Of a DNA stretch of 64,000 nucleotides, positions 45,833 to 54,515 are shown piece after piece; positions within the stretch are counted from its first letter, which is position 1, and every line of letters starts with the position of its first letter. The stretch spans positions 36,465 through 100,464 of the forward strand of contig CANFEB010000005.1 in assembly GCA_947445775.1 (NCBI GenBank), in the 5' to 3' direction. The position numbers were made by a program, and so were the translations under genes. The notes under the pieces were generated by a model. The model was given only the letters and a program-made list of their open reading frames with translations, had not been told where the DNA came from and did not search any database. The DNA comes from Oligoflexales bacterium. GTDB taxonomy: Bacteria > Bdellovibrionota_B > Oligoflexia > Oligoflexales > RGVZ01.

Positions 45833-47076
45833 TTTTTTTCCGTTTCCGTTTCCGTGGCTTGCTGGCTTGTTGCTCGCTGGTTAGTTGCTGGCTGGTTTGT
45901 GGCTTTCAGGTCGTCACCAGCGGCCCGGTAGCGGCAAGCACGCTTGTAACCAATCGGTTCGCTGGTGCGCCTCCAGTTGCCGGGACGCGCCGAGTGATGG
46001 CGGCGGGTGAGGCTCCTGAAGATTATGTGGTTCAACGTGGCGATACGCTTTTTGATATTTGCGATCAATTGATTGGTGAAGCGGGCTATTGGCCAAAACT
46101 ATGGGCGTTAAATCCTGAAATAAAAAATCCACATTTCGTTTTCCCGGGTATGAAGATCCGGTTTTATCCGGGCGATCCAGAAATTCCGCCGTATTTGCTT
46201 GTCTCAACTGAGGACGAAGAACTTCCGGTGGACCGGGGCCCGGTTGCGCCAGAGGATCTTGTTTTGGATTCACCGATGCAGCAAAAAATTGCCGAGGTGG
46301 ATACCTTTGATCTGGTTGATGCCAAGGACATTCCGATTCCTGATGACATTGCCCGCGAAGTCCTCGTCAGCGGCAAGATTTACCGGCGCAGTGATGTTGT
46401 ACTTGATTTACCTGCTTTTATTGTTGAAAACGAGGCAGACCCAGACGGATATGTGTTCTCGGGCGGTGATGGGCAAATGCTGGTCGACGATTCTGGTGAG
46501 ATTTTGCTCGAAGAGACAGGGGCATTCACTCCGGGAAATATTTATACGATAATCAGGCCATCGGGCGAGGTTTCCGATACCACGGACGATGGCGGTGGCA
46601 AATTCCTTGGTCATCGTTATGATTTTGTTGGCCACGTGCGGGTCGTACGAGCAACGGAGTCGGGGCTATACCGCGGTGTGTTGATGGACTCCGTCCTGCC
46701 GCCGGAACGAGACGATATGGTCGTTCCTTTTGTTGCAACTCGAAAGCAATTTATCCCAGGTATCAGCGCCCCGTCCAAAGAAGTTCCGAGCAAGGTCATC
46801 GGGTTTGACCGCAGCATCCAAGTTTTTGGCAGCGAAGGCAATTTTGTCTTTTTGAAGCTTGCGGTCCGGGGATCTGTGCAGGAGGGCGATTTTCTCGACG
46901 TCTATAATCAACCAGAATTTGTAAATGCCCGATCGGGGACTTTATTTAAGCCAGAAAAAATCCACCGCGGGACGATCCGGATTCTTGATATTCGCGGGTC
47001 CATCGCAACCGCCTATGTTGTGTCTGCACGTGGGGTCGTTAGCCTATGGGACTCGACGATACGCAAGTCCCTTTGA
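45829..47076 (+). CDS. LysM-domain cell-envelope protein
   Basis: Exported protein with a signal-like hydrophobic N-terminus and one LysM domain near residue 65 (VVQRGDTLFDICDQLIGEAGYWPKLWALNPEIKNPHFVFPGMKI), which binds peptidoglycan. The rest, some 300 residues, is mostly beta and unrecognised. The signal is encoded by an odd low-complexity stretch in which TTTCCG and TGCTGGCT repeats dominate. Overlaps the TPR lipoprotein stop by 4 bp. A hairpin follows that also covers the dprA ribosome site. Confidence 0.78.
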   Translation: MIFFRFRFRGLLACCSLVSCWLVCGFQVVTSGPVAASTLVTNRFAGAPPVAGTRRVMAAGEAPEDYVVQRGDTLFDICDQLIGEAGYWPKLWALNPEIKNPHFVFPGMKIRFYPGDPEIPPYLLVSTEDEELPVDRGPVAPEDLVLDSPMQQKIAEVDTFDLVDAKDIPIPDDIAREVLVSGKIYRRSDVVLDLPAFIVENEADPDGYVFSGGDGQMLVDDSGEILLEETGAFTPGNIYTIIRPSGEVSDTTDDGGGKFLGHRYDFVGHVRVVRATESGLYRGVLMDSVLPPERDDMVVPFVATRKQFIPGISAPSKEVPSKVIGFDRSIQVFGSEGNFVFLKLAVRGSVQEGDFLDVYNQPEFVNARSGTLFKPEKIHRGTIRILDIRGSIATAYVVSARGVVSLWDSTIRKSL

Positions 47077-47097
47077 TGACATGGCCTGGAATCAACT

Positions 47098-47126
47098 AAA
47101 ACCCCCGTGAACCATCACGGAGGTTT
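47098..47126 (+). terminator. Hairpin: terminator and possible dprA translation control
   Basis: The stem AAACC-C-CCGTGA / TCACGG-A-GGTTT (11 pairs, one mismatch, loop ACCA) follows the LysM stop. Only three T residues follow, so termination may be partial. The 3' arm contains GGAGG, the ribosome site of dprA, so the hairpin would also hide it. Confidence 0.5.
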
Positions 47127-47130
47127 CCCA

Positions 47131-48126
47131 GTGAGCATCCAGATTCTGAATTTCACAACCGCCATACTTCATGTCGCCTCCCAGCACTTGAATCGTTGGA
47201 TCCGGCCGCCAGATCCAACAGTATTTGCAGCATCTTTGAGCCCTGACATTTTTGGCCTTTGGGGCGGGGAACACTTAGATTTAGATCTGCAATCAGGGCA
47301 ATTGTCCGAGCCATTGTCAGCCAGTCAAAATTTCTGGAGGGAGGTGGTCAGTACTTTGGTGCCTGCCATGCCAGAAATTTTTCCGCCAAAAATCAGGTCG
47401 GACCTCGATGGGCTTGCCCGCCTTTGTTACGAATTTTTTTGTGAGGTCCGCCAAGCCTCGGCGACCTATTTGGCGATCTGGGACGAAGGCTATCCTGCGT
47501 TGCTGCGTCAGATTGTCGATCCTCCCCTCGGTCTGACCGTGACGGGTGATGCGACCTTGCTTTGCCGCCCATCGGTGGCTGTCGTCGGATCAAGGTTTGC
47601 TGCGAATTGGGCAATCGACTGGGCTTCTGAATTCGGCCGGCTGGCAACGGCCGCTGATATCCCGGTGGTCAGCGGTGGGGCTTATGGGTGCGATGCAGCC
47701 GTGCACACCGGAATGCTGACGACGCAATTTGACCGAGTGCCTGCCTTGGCGGTTTTCGCCGGCGGACTCGGTATGCCTTATCCCCGTCACAACATCCGCC
47801 TCTTTGAGGACATTGTTGCCAGTGGTGGGTGTCTTGTGTCAGAGCGGTTCATCGGCGCTGGATGCCGTCCCCATGATTTTTTGGCCCGTAATCGGATTAT
47901 ATCTGGATTGTCCCTTGGGACGATCATCGTCCAAGCCGCAGAAAGGTCTGGAGCCATGGTGACAGCCCGATTTGCGGGCGACCAGGGTCGGGAGGTCTGG
48001 GTTGTCCGGCCGCCCTATTCCGATGTCAGGGCGGCTGGCAATGAGGCTCTGGTCACTGATGGGGCACTGGTTTTGGGGCGCCCAGTGGATGCTGCGCTTG
48101 AATTGGCAGCGGCCTTGATGAGTTGA
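47131..48126 (+). CDS. dprA: DNA-processing protein DprA
   Basis: Loads RecA on incoming single-stranded DNA during natural transformation. The Rossmann-like core shows VAVVGSRFAANWAI, VSGGAYGCDAAVHTG, FAGGLGMPYPRHN, LVSERFIGAGCRPHDFLARNRIISGLSLGTIIVQAAERSGAMVTARFAG and EVWVVRPP, all in the family order. The GTG at 47131 has GGAGG seven bases before; the ORF track starts at 47107. Length 331. Next to smg and topA, as in enterobacteria. Other competence genes are not visible here. Confidence 0.92.
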   Translation: MSIQILNFTTAILHVASQHLNRWIRPPDPTVFAASLSPDIFGLWGGEHLDLDLQSGQLSEPLSASQNFWREVVSTLVPAMPEIFPPKIRSDLDGLARLCYEFFCEVRQASATYLAIWDEGYPALLRQIVDPPLGLTVTGDATLLCRPSVAVVGSRFAANWAIDWASEFGRLATAADIPVVSGGAYGCDAAVHTGMLTTQFDRVPALAVFAGGLGMPYPRHNIRLFEDIVASGGCLVSERFIGAGCRPHDFLARNRIISGLSLGTIIVQAAERSGAMVTARFAGDQGREVWVVRPPYSDVRAAGNEALVTDGALVLGRPVDAALELAAALMS

Positions 48127-48206
48127 TGATTTTGAAGTGCTTTGTTTTCAAATTCGCTGTGATAGACTTTCTCCAGACCTGATTAAATCACTTTTTGGGG
48201 GTGTCC

Positions 48207-48686
48207 ATGCCGAAGTCCTGGTGGGATGCAGTGCGTGAAATAGCCTCTTTAGTCGTTCGTGATGGCCTCCATCAAGCCGACGAGGGTGTGATGCGCCGGG
48301 CTTTGCTGTCTTCTGGCTTTGAGGAAGAAGCCATCATTAAGGCGTTTGACTGGATTGATCATGCTGAGCGGTCCGGTAATGTTCTCGAAGCTCTGGTGAT
48401 GTTGGCTCCGCGACCGGAGGGCATTCGTGTGGCCCATCCGATGGAGCGTATGTTTGTTTCCGATCGCCTTTGGAATGAAATTGGTCGTGCCCGTCAGCGC
48501 GAAGTGATGAATACCGATCTTGCCGAAAGGGTGCTTGAGGGAATTCGCGCCCTCGATACGCGTGATTGGGAAGACAATGAAGTTCGTTCTTTCATTGCAG
48601 ACTTGATGGCCGATGCGACTGTTTCTGGTGACGCAAGCCGCGCCGAGCAAATCCTGAAGGATCAACTTCCGGAATTTTATTCGTAG
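48207..48686 (+). CDS. smg: Smg/DUF494 family protein
   Basis: Protein of 159 residues matching Smg/DUF494 by position and layout: acidic helical repeats (VREIASLVVRDGLHQADEGVMRRALLSSGFEEEAIIKAFDWI) then a region with MERMFVSDRL. In E. coli smg follows smf (dprA) near a topA-related gene, and the same neighbours are here. GGGGGTGTCC precedes the ATG at 48207. Function unknown. Confidence 0.72.
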   Translation: MPKSWWDAVREIASLVVRDGLHQADEGVMRRALLSSGFEEEAIIKAFDWIDHAERSGNVLEALVMLAPRPEGIRVAHPMERMFVSDRLWNEIGRARQREVMNTDLAERVLEGIRALDTRDWEDNEVRSFIADLMADATVSGDASRAEQILKDQLPEFYS

Positions 48687-48732
48687 ATTTATTGACTGTA
48701 AGTACTTGTTTTTATTTAAAAAATTTCATTGT

Positions 48733-48757
48733 AGCTTGCTGCTTCTGGTAGCAAGCT
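48733..48757 (+). promoter_or_regulatory. Hairpin in the smg-topA gap
   Basis: A perfect 8-bp stem AGCTTGCT/AGCAAGCT with a 9-nt loop lies 46 bases after the smg stop and about 100 bases before topA. No T-tract follows, so it is more probably a leader structure than a terminator. A TTGACT at 48692 may be part of a topA promoter. Confidence 0.4.
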
Positions 48758-48854
48758 GTTACTGATCCGAAGGTGCGTTCATTTATAATAAATGGGCGAT
48801 TTCGCTTTTTTTCACAAAAAATCAAAGCCAATCGCCATTTTCTGGGATCTCCTT

Positions 48855-51170
48855 GTGGCAAAATTTCTGGTTGTTGTTGAGTCTCCCACCAAGGTCAAAG
48901 CACTTAAAAAATACCTCGGCAAGGATTACGAAGTTCTGGCTTCCAAGGGGCACGTCAAGGATTTGCCCGCGAGTTCTCTGGGCGTTGACGTGGACAAGGG
49001 GTTTGAGCCCCAGTACGTAACGATTCCCGGCAAAGAAAAGATTCTCAAAGACATCACCTCTGCAGCGCAACTTGCTGACACCGTATACCTCGCGCCTGAC
49101 CCGGACCGCGAAGGGGAAGCCATTGCCTGGCACATCGCCAGTGAATTGAAGAAGCCAAAGGACAAAATCCGGCGGGTATTAATCCACGAGATCACGAAAA
49201 AGGGGGTGCAAGACGCCCTTTCCAGTCCTCTTGATCTTGATTTGAAGAAATTTGAATCGCAGCAAGCACGCCGCATCCTCGACCGTTTAGTCGGTTACCA
49301 GATTAGTCCTATTCTCTGGAAAAAAGTGAAGCGCGGATTGTCGGCCGGACGCGTGCAGAGTGTCGCTGTGCGCTTGATTTGTGAGCGTGAGCAGGAAGTT
49401 CGCAAATTTAATCCGGAAGAATACTGGAGCATCGAGTCCAAACTTGACGCTGATTCGCCGCCGCAGATTGTAGCGCGCCTTGCTGCTGTGGATGGCCGTA
49501 AGATCGGCAAAGATTTTGAGATTCGCAATGGCGAAGATGCTGAGGTTATTAAAAAGCGCCTCAAGTCTGCCCCGGTCGTGGTCAAGTCGGTGCAACGCAA
49601 GGAGCGTAAACGCAATCCAGTCCCGCCGTTCACCACATCTAAATTGCAGCAGGAAGCATTCCGTAAGGTTGGTTTTAATGTGAAACGGACGATGTCTGTG
49701 GCGCAAAGCCTATATGAGGGTGTCGAGATCGGTGGTGATGGCCCCGTTGGTTTGATCACCTACATGCGTACCGATTCAACCCGGGTTTCCGATGAAGCGC
49801 TGACGAACGTCCGCGAGCACATCAGCAAGCGATATGGCCCGGAGTTTTTGCCCGATAGTCCAATCATCTACAAAACCAAGAAGTCGGCCCAAGATGCCCA
49901 TGAGGCCATCCGTCCGACCATGCTGGAATATCCGCCGGAAACCCTAGTCAGTCACCTGTCTAAGGAACAATTGGGACTATATCGCTTAATCTGGAACCGC
50001 TTCGTGGCCAGCCAGATGAAACCCGCAATATTTGATCAAATGAGTGTCGAGTTTTCTGCCGATGCGGAAAAGTTGTTGCTGCGCGCGAGCGGCAGCCGGA
50101 TCCTCTTTAAGGGGTTTCTTGAGGTCTACGAAGAAGGCCGCGATGAAACCGCTAAACGTAAGGATGCCGTTGACTCTGGCGAGGATGAAGAAGAAATGGC
50201 CCAGGGCGGTATTTTGCCACCTCTCCAAGAAGGCAAGCCCATAAAACTGCTGGACGTGGTCACTGAGCAGCACTTCACTCAGCCGCCGCCACGTTTTAAT
50301 GAATCATCCATGGTCAAGGAACTCGACGAACAGGCAATTGGTCGGCCTTCGACCTATGCAACCATTTTGTCGACCATTGTGGACCGTGGATATGTCCGCA
50401 AAATTGATAACCGGACCTACGAGCCGACGATACTTGGCGAAAAGGTCAACGAGCTGCTTGTCGAGGCATTTCCCGACATCGTCAGCGTTCAGTTTACGGC
50501 CAGCATGGAAGACGGGCTCGACAAGGTCGAAGAGGGCGGAGTCGAGTGGCGGCGTTTGCTTGCCGATTTTTACGAGAAATTTTCTGCCAAGTTGAAAACG
50601 GCCGAAACGGGGATGCGCAACGTTAAGGGACAATCTGAGCCAACGGATATCAAATGCAATCGCTGTGAAACCGGGATCATGCACATCAAGTGGTCGTCCC
50701 GCGGCGAATTCCTAGGCTGCTCCGGTTATCCCAAGTGTCGGGGCACCAGTGAGTTCACTCGCCTCAGTGACGGAAAAATTCAGCTGATCCAGCCAAAAGT
50801 CACTGGCGATAAGTGCTCAAAGTGCGGCAAAGATATGATCGCTAAGACGGGCCGTTTCGGTGATTACATCGCCTGCATCGATTACCCGACGTGCCCAACG
50901 GTGAAGAGTCCGCCCCCGGAAGTGGATTGCCCTCAGGAAAGTTGCAGCGGTGGCCTTGTTGGCCGTAAGACCCGCATTGGCAAGATGTTCTGGGGATGCA
51001 TCAACTATCCGTCTTGCAGCTACGCGGTTTGGGACAAGCCGGTGGCAGTCAAGTGTGAAGGTTGCTCCTTTCCGATCATGACGCTGAAATCCACCAAGCG
51101 CGATGGCAACCGTTACGTTTGCCCTTCGTGTAAGAACGCGGTGGAAGCTCCAGAATCTCCAGAAGCCTGA
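48855..51170 (+). CDS. topA: DNA topoisomerase I
   Basis: Type IA topoisomerase relaxing negative supercoils. KFLVVVESPTKVKALKKYLG starts the TOPRIM domain; DPDREGEAIAWHIASEL carries the metal acidic residues; GLSAGRVQSVAVRLICERE follows; ITYMRTDSTRVS contains the active-site Tyr; then PSTYATILSTIVDRGYV. At the C-terminus are three to four Cys4 zinc ribbons (CNRCETG, CSGYPKC, CSKCGKD, CIDYPTC, CEGC). I place the start at GTG 48855 where the family begins; the ORF track starts at 48792. Length 771. Confidence 0.96.
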   Translation: MAKFLVVVESPTKVKALKKYLGKDYEVLASKGHVKDLPASSLGVDVDKGFEPQYVTIPGKEKILKDITSAAQLADTVYLAPDPDREGEAIAWHIASELKKPKDKIRRVLIHEITKKGVQDALSSPLDLDLKKFESQQARRILDRLVGYQISPILWKKVKRGLSAGRVQSVAVRLICEREQEVRKFNPEEYWSIESKLDADSPPQIVARLAAVDGRKIGKDFEIRNGEDAEVIKKRLKSAPVVVKSVQRKERKRNPVPPFTTSKLQQEAFRKVGFNVKRTMSVAQSLYEGVEIGGDGPVGLITYMRTDSTRVSDEALTNVREHISKRYGPEFLPDSPIIYKTKKSAQDAHEAIRPTMLEYPPETLVSHLSKEQLGLYRLIWNRFVASQMKPAIFDQMSVEFSADAEKLLLRASGSRILFKGFLEVYEEGRDETAKRKDAVDSGEDEEEMAQGGILPPLQEGKPIKLLDVVTEQHFTQPPPRFNESSMVKELDEQAIGRPSTYATILSTIVDRGYVRKIDNRTYEPTILGEKVNELLVEAFPDIVSVQFTASMEDGLDKVEEGGVEWRRLLADFYEKFSAKLKTAETGMRNVKGQSEPTDIKCNRCETGIMHIKWSSRGEFLGCSGYPKCRGTSEFTRLSDGKIQLIQPKVTGDKCSKCGKDMIAKTGRFGDYIACIDYPTCPTVKSPPPEVDCPQESCSGGLVGRKTRIGKMFWGCINYPSCSYAVWDKPVAVKCEGCSFPIMTLKSTKRDGNRYVCPSCKNAVEAPESPEA

Positions 51171-51192
51171 TGCGGGCGGGGGAGAACCCGTT

Positions 51193-52122
51193 GTGCATGC
51201 TGGTGACCGATTGTTCGCAACCATCTTTGACGTTTTCGATGCAAGTCCCGCCCTTGACGAAGTTTTCTTTAATGGTGCGGACGTTGCCGCTTCCGGATCA
51301 TTTCGGGGCGAGCCCACCCTTCGGCAAAACCTGATTCCGTGCCTTGATTCATTTTTTGGATCTAGCCTGGCGGTTCTGGATTGGCTGCAGGATTTAGCCA
51401 CGGCCTGCAATTCAAGGCTCGATCCGATGTTTCCTTCTGCCGGCGGTAATGTTCCGGAGCGTGCCGCGCGTTGGCATGCCCTGTTTCCACCGCTGGTTCG
51501 CAATGGGCCGGTGTTTACGGTTAGAAGAAATAGATTTGCAAGTTTGACCCTCGATGACTTCGCCATCCCAGATGTTCTGCGAGTAGCCCTGCTGGAGCAC
51601 CTGCAACGGGGAGGATCTCTGCTGGTTTCTGGTCCGACTGGATCAGGAAAATCTTCGTTTGTTGCAGCGATACTCCGGCAATTTTTTTCATCGCGGCGCA
51701 TGGTTATTATTGAAACTGTCGAAGAACTTGGAAGTCTATCTACCAATTTTCTGAATATGGTTGTGCGGCCACCTAATTTGGCGGGCGCGGGGGCCGTCAC
51801 CGCCAACTGGCTATTTGAAGAGGCCTTGAGGCTTCGGCCTGATGGGATTGTGATCGGCGAGATCAGGGGGCTTGAGGCGAGTGCATTTTGCAGCGCCGTT
51901 ACCAGCGGGCACCCATCTTGTTTTTCTACCATCCATGCTGGCGATGTGGATCAGGCCCGGTGGCGCTTAGGCTGGTTGGCCGGCCTGACGGGAATAACTG
52001 AGATGGCAGCCAGGACAGAGATGGCGGGGCTTACGGGGATGGTTATTCAACTTGCAAGGGCGGAAACCCAGGCTTCTGTTCCCGCTGTAGTTGGCTTTGG
52101 GCCACTGTCGAGGTTACAATAG
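51193..52122 (+). CDS. CpaF/VirB11-like secretion ATPase
   Basis: ATPase of the type II/IV secretion superfamily, nearest CpaF/TadA. LVSGPTGSGKSSFVAAIL is Walker A; VIIETVEELGSL the Asp-box-like region; PDGIVIGEIRGLEASAF is Walker B/His-box region; TSGHPSCFSTIHAGD supplies the conserved His. At 309 residues it is shorter than CpaF. No other pilus or secretion gene is close, so its machine is unknown. GGGGGAG upstream supports GTG 51193; the ORF track begins inside topA. Separated by 22 bp from topA. Confidence 0.8.
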   Translation: MHAGDRLFATIFDVFDASPALDEVFFNGADVAASGSFRGEPTLRQNLIPCLDSFFGSSLAVLDWLQDLATACNSRLDPMFPSAGGNVPERAARWHALFPPLVRNGPVFTVRRNRFASLTLDDFAIPDVLRVALLEHLQRGGSLLVSGPTGSGKSSFVAAILRQFFSSRRMVIIETVEELGSLSTNFLNMVVRPPNLAGAGAVTANWLFEEALRLRPDGIVIGEIRGLEASAFCSAVTSGHPSCFSTIHAGDVDQARWRLGWLAGLTGITEMAARTEMAGLTGMVIQLARAETQASVPAVVGFGPLSRLQ

Positions 52123-52160
52123 TCGTACAGCAATTAACCAGCATCCGGAGGTTCTCGCAC

Positions 52161-53048
52161 ATGAGCCGCATGATGAAATCACCAAAAATCATATTTTTGG
52201 CATTGATGCTGGGGACTTCTGCCTGCAGCAAATCTCCTCAGAAGAAAAAAGACGATGCCGTGAACAATTTTGGCAACGGGGCCGTGGGCGACATGGTGCA
52301 ATGTGTGAGGGCCAAGTGCGATCCGGGGCGTCCCCAGTTGTATGTGAACGGCGTGTCGACTCCGCGCCTGACGGCCGAGATCAATCAGGCGGTGAACTGG
52401 CAGATTAGCGGCCGCTCGACGATGTATCCTGGCCGTTCCTATGCAGCCCTGCGAATGGATTTCAATCCACAAATGCCGCGGCTGACCGTACGTCAGAGTA
52501 CAGGGATGCTCAGTGGGTCTGATTCAATTGCCGTTAGCGGCCAATTGACAGCTGCTGAATTGCAGGCGGGTTCAACAGCGACGGTCGTGGTCCGCGACAT
52601 GACAGCCTGCCAGGTGCTTTCGACCGGGTCAGGGAATGCCACGGGCAATTCCGTCTGCAACAATTCCTCGCAGCCGACTCAATACGACACCACGCTGACG
52701 GCGACGGTTTCAGTTTCGAACAATGCCTACAATCCAAATGGTCCGTATGCGCAGATTCCTGGTACGCCCAATAACATGACGCCCAATAACTCCATGGACA
52801 ACCTTGGGATGAGAATTGGCATTGCCGCTGTGTTGGGCGGACTCCAGGCTCTTTTCGGACAAAATAATAATGCGGCGGGAGTTCTGGGCGGTTCTGTTAA
52901 TGGGGCCATCCAAGGCTTGAATCAATCCCCGTACGCTGGCGGCACTAGCAACATGTACAACGGCAATGCCTATTATAACCAGAATGCCTATCAGCCGAAC
53001 AACAATTCTGGATACAATAACGGACCCAACAACATCCGGGGCTACTAA
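52161..53048 (+). CDS. Asn/Gly-rich lipoprotein
   Basis: Lipoprotein (lipobox TSAC) of 295 residues. The central part is beta-rich with four Cys (VQCVRAKC, TACQVL and VCNNSS), and the C-terminal tail is Asn/Gly/Tyr/Pro-rich (NNNSGYNNGPNN) and low in complexity, interrupted by a Gly/Ala hydrophobic segment. GGAGG eight bases upstream. It is followed two bases later by another lipoprotein. I do not recognise a family. Confidence 0.7.
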   Translation: MSRMMKSPKIIFLALMLGTSACSKSPQKKKDDAVNNFGNGAVGDMVQCVRAKCDPGRPQLYVNGVSTPRLTAEINQAVNWQISGRSTMYPGRSYAALRMDFNPQMPRLTVRQSTGMLSGSDSIAVSGQLTAAELQAGSTATVVVRDMTACQVLSTGSGNATGNSVCNNSSQPTQYDTTLTATVSVSNNAYNPNGPYAQIPGTPNNMTPNNSMDNLGMRIGIAAVLGGLQALFGQNNNAAGVLGGSVNGAIQGLNQSPYAGGTSNMYNGNAYYNQNAYQPNNNSGYNNGPNNIRGY

Positions 53049-53050
53049 AC

Positions 53051-53938
53051 ATGAAGCATACATCTGTCATTCTGGTTGCTAGTTTGTTGGGCGCAGCAAG
53101 TCTCGTCGGTTGCAAAATGACAAGCACCGATCAATCAAACAAAAAATCGATAGACGCGGTGGCCACTGGCGATCAGTCTCTGCGTTCTAACGTCGCCTGT
53201 GGGCCTGGCAGCATGGCAAACAGCAATGTGTCAGAAGCGGTTGTCCGTTCCTATGTTGCCCTGCCGCCGTTTCTTCAGATGCAGTATCCGGATCTGAATC
53301 AATCATTTCGAATCAGCGAACAACCAGCCAAAGATTGCTTGATTTCCTTTAAGGGAATGCCGGCAGCGGGGATGTCTACGGCGGAGCAGGGGTTTATGAA
53401 GGGCGATCGCCTGGACGCGCTGAAGGCATGTTGGGTGGCTCCAGTTCCAGCGCCTGGCGAGACGCAAGAGCCACGCATTTTGATGGGAGCAACACTTCAG
53501 GACGTCCACAATTCAATGATCGTCACCTCGTTTTATGCCTTTGCGGAATGGTATATGGACCGGGTATTTGGACCGGCAATCGCTGCGGCAGGATCAACTC
53601 AGGGCAAGGATCTTGGCACCAAGGGTGAAGACCTGATCGCTTTCGTCGCAGAATTTTCCAGCGCTCGCAAGGCCATTGCAGCTGCGGTCATTGCGGACCT
53701 TGAGAAAGCCGGCAAAGCGGATGTCATTGCCAAATATGAACAGGATTTCAGTGCTCCTGCCGCATCGCTTTCTGCGAACGTAGGCTTTCAAAATTTTGTC
53801 TCTGCCGAATTCACTGATACTTGGTATTGCAGTGTTGAAACTCACGAGTCCCTCGTTAATTCGACGGTCTTCCCCAAGACACGCGAGGCCTACGCTGGCA
53901 TGGCCAAGCTGCTTGGCAAGGCATGGTTCGAAAACTGA
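53051..53938 (+). CDS. Lipoprotein of unknown function, host of an insertion
   Basis: Lipoprotein (lipobox LVGC) of 295 residues without recognised domains, mostly helical by composition. Two base pairs separate it from the upstream lipoprotein, so they are an operon. Its stop TGA is part of the TGACATT terminus of element B. The last 88 bp, including the stop, occur again at 55694-55781 beyond the element and a haem lipoprotein gene. Thus an insertion or recombination took place exactly at its 3' end, leaving the protein intact. Confidence 0.72.
   Translation: MKHTSVILVASLLGAASLVGCKMTSTDQSNKKSIDAVATGDQSLRSNVACGPGSMANSNVSEAVVRSYVALPPFLQMQYPDLNQSFRISEQPAKDCLISFKGMPAAGMSTAEQGFMKGDRLDALKACWVAPVPAPGETQEPRILMGATLQDVHNSMIVTSFYAFAEWYMDRVFGPAIAAAGSTQGKDLGTKGEDLIAFVAEFSSARKAIAAAVIADLEKAGKADVIAKYEQDFSAPAASLSANVGFQNFVSAEFTDTWYCSVETHESLVNSTVFPKTREAYAGMAKLLGKAWFEN
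53851..53938. repeat. 88-bp direct repeat, copy 1 (gene 3' end)
   Basis: Last 88 bp of the lipoprotein gene. Identical at 85 of 88 positions to 55694-55781. The two copies bracket element B and the haem-lipoprotein gene. Confidence 0.9.
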
Positions 53939-54515
53939 CATTAATCAGCGACTTCGTCTCTTCAACTGATCAGCAATATCGTCCTCTTTGTGGTTTCGAC
54001 CAAACGCTGGAATTCTTTAGGGGAAGTTTCTCGGCCCCCTTGGTCAGCACTTTTTTTGTGCCATCACCACCTGTTTAAATGGGCAGGCTGGCCGCCCCAG
54101 CTGCGCGCTTGCGCGCCTGTGCCATGAAACCTGTGCCGAGTTCCTGTTCGGCAGCGGCTTGATTGTGGCGACGACACCGCAAGGTCAAATTATCTTCGGT
54201 ATGATCGCCGCTGGAATTGCTGGACGAGATGGGGATTTTTTTGTTGGACTTTGATCGCCATTCCCCGGGGAAGCTAGGGCGGAGACTGCTTCTGCGGCGC
54301 CTGAAGAGCGGCTGACGAGCCCAAGGCGATAATCTTGCAGACGCCTGAGACCCACCGATTCCGGTTCTTACACCTAGGGTTCATAAAGATACCTCCCGCT
54401 GTCATTAAGGCCTCCCTTCGATCCCTAACCCAATGATTTGGATAGGAAGAGCTTAGGGGGTACGGGACGAAGTCGCTGATTAATTCAGACGGGACGATAT
54501 CGCTGATGAATTACA
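53936..54515. mobile_element. Decayed inverted-repeat element B with HNH remnant
   Basis: A second, shorter relative of element A. The left end TGACATTAATCAGCGACTTCG then ATCAGCAATATCGTCC and the right end, read inward, TGTAATTCATCAGCGATATCG then ATTAATCAGCGACTTCGTCCC match element A closely. Conserved interior blocks include the GGGGAGAT... hinge near 54230 and the GATCCCTAACCC block near 54420. It holds the C-terminal half of the HNH gene. About 500 bp shorter than A by different deletions. The left end lies at the stop of the upstream lipoprotein, and the right end provides the stop codon of the haem-lipoprotein gene. Confidence 0.72.
54075..54300 (-). pseudogene. HNH endonuclease gene remnant (C-terminal half)
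   Basis: The minus strand encodes GDHTEDNLTLRCRRHNQAAA, the last part of the HNH domain (D-N-L-x3-C-x2-HN), followed by EQELGTGFMAQARKRAAGAA and a stop. Upstream the frame is broken at SRPAIPAA, where about 50 residues are deleted and the frame has shifted. Element A keeps the complementary first half. Non-functional. Confidence 0.78.

Noticed and set aside
50817-51932. 371-codon minus-strand ORF over the topA end and the CpaF-like gene
   Set aside because: Both plus-strand genes have clear family motifs in this stretch; the long antisense frame is a by-product of GC-rich codon use.
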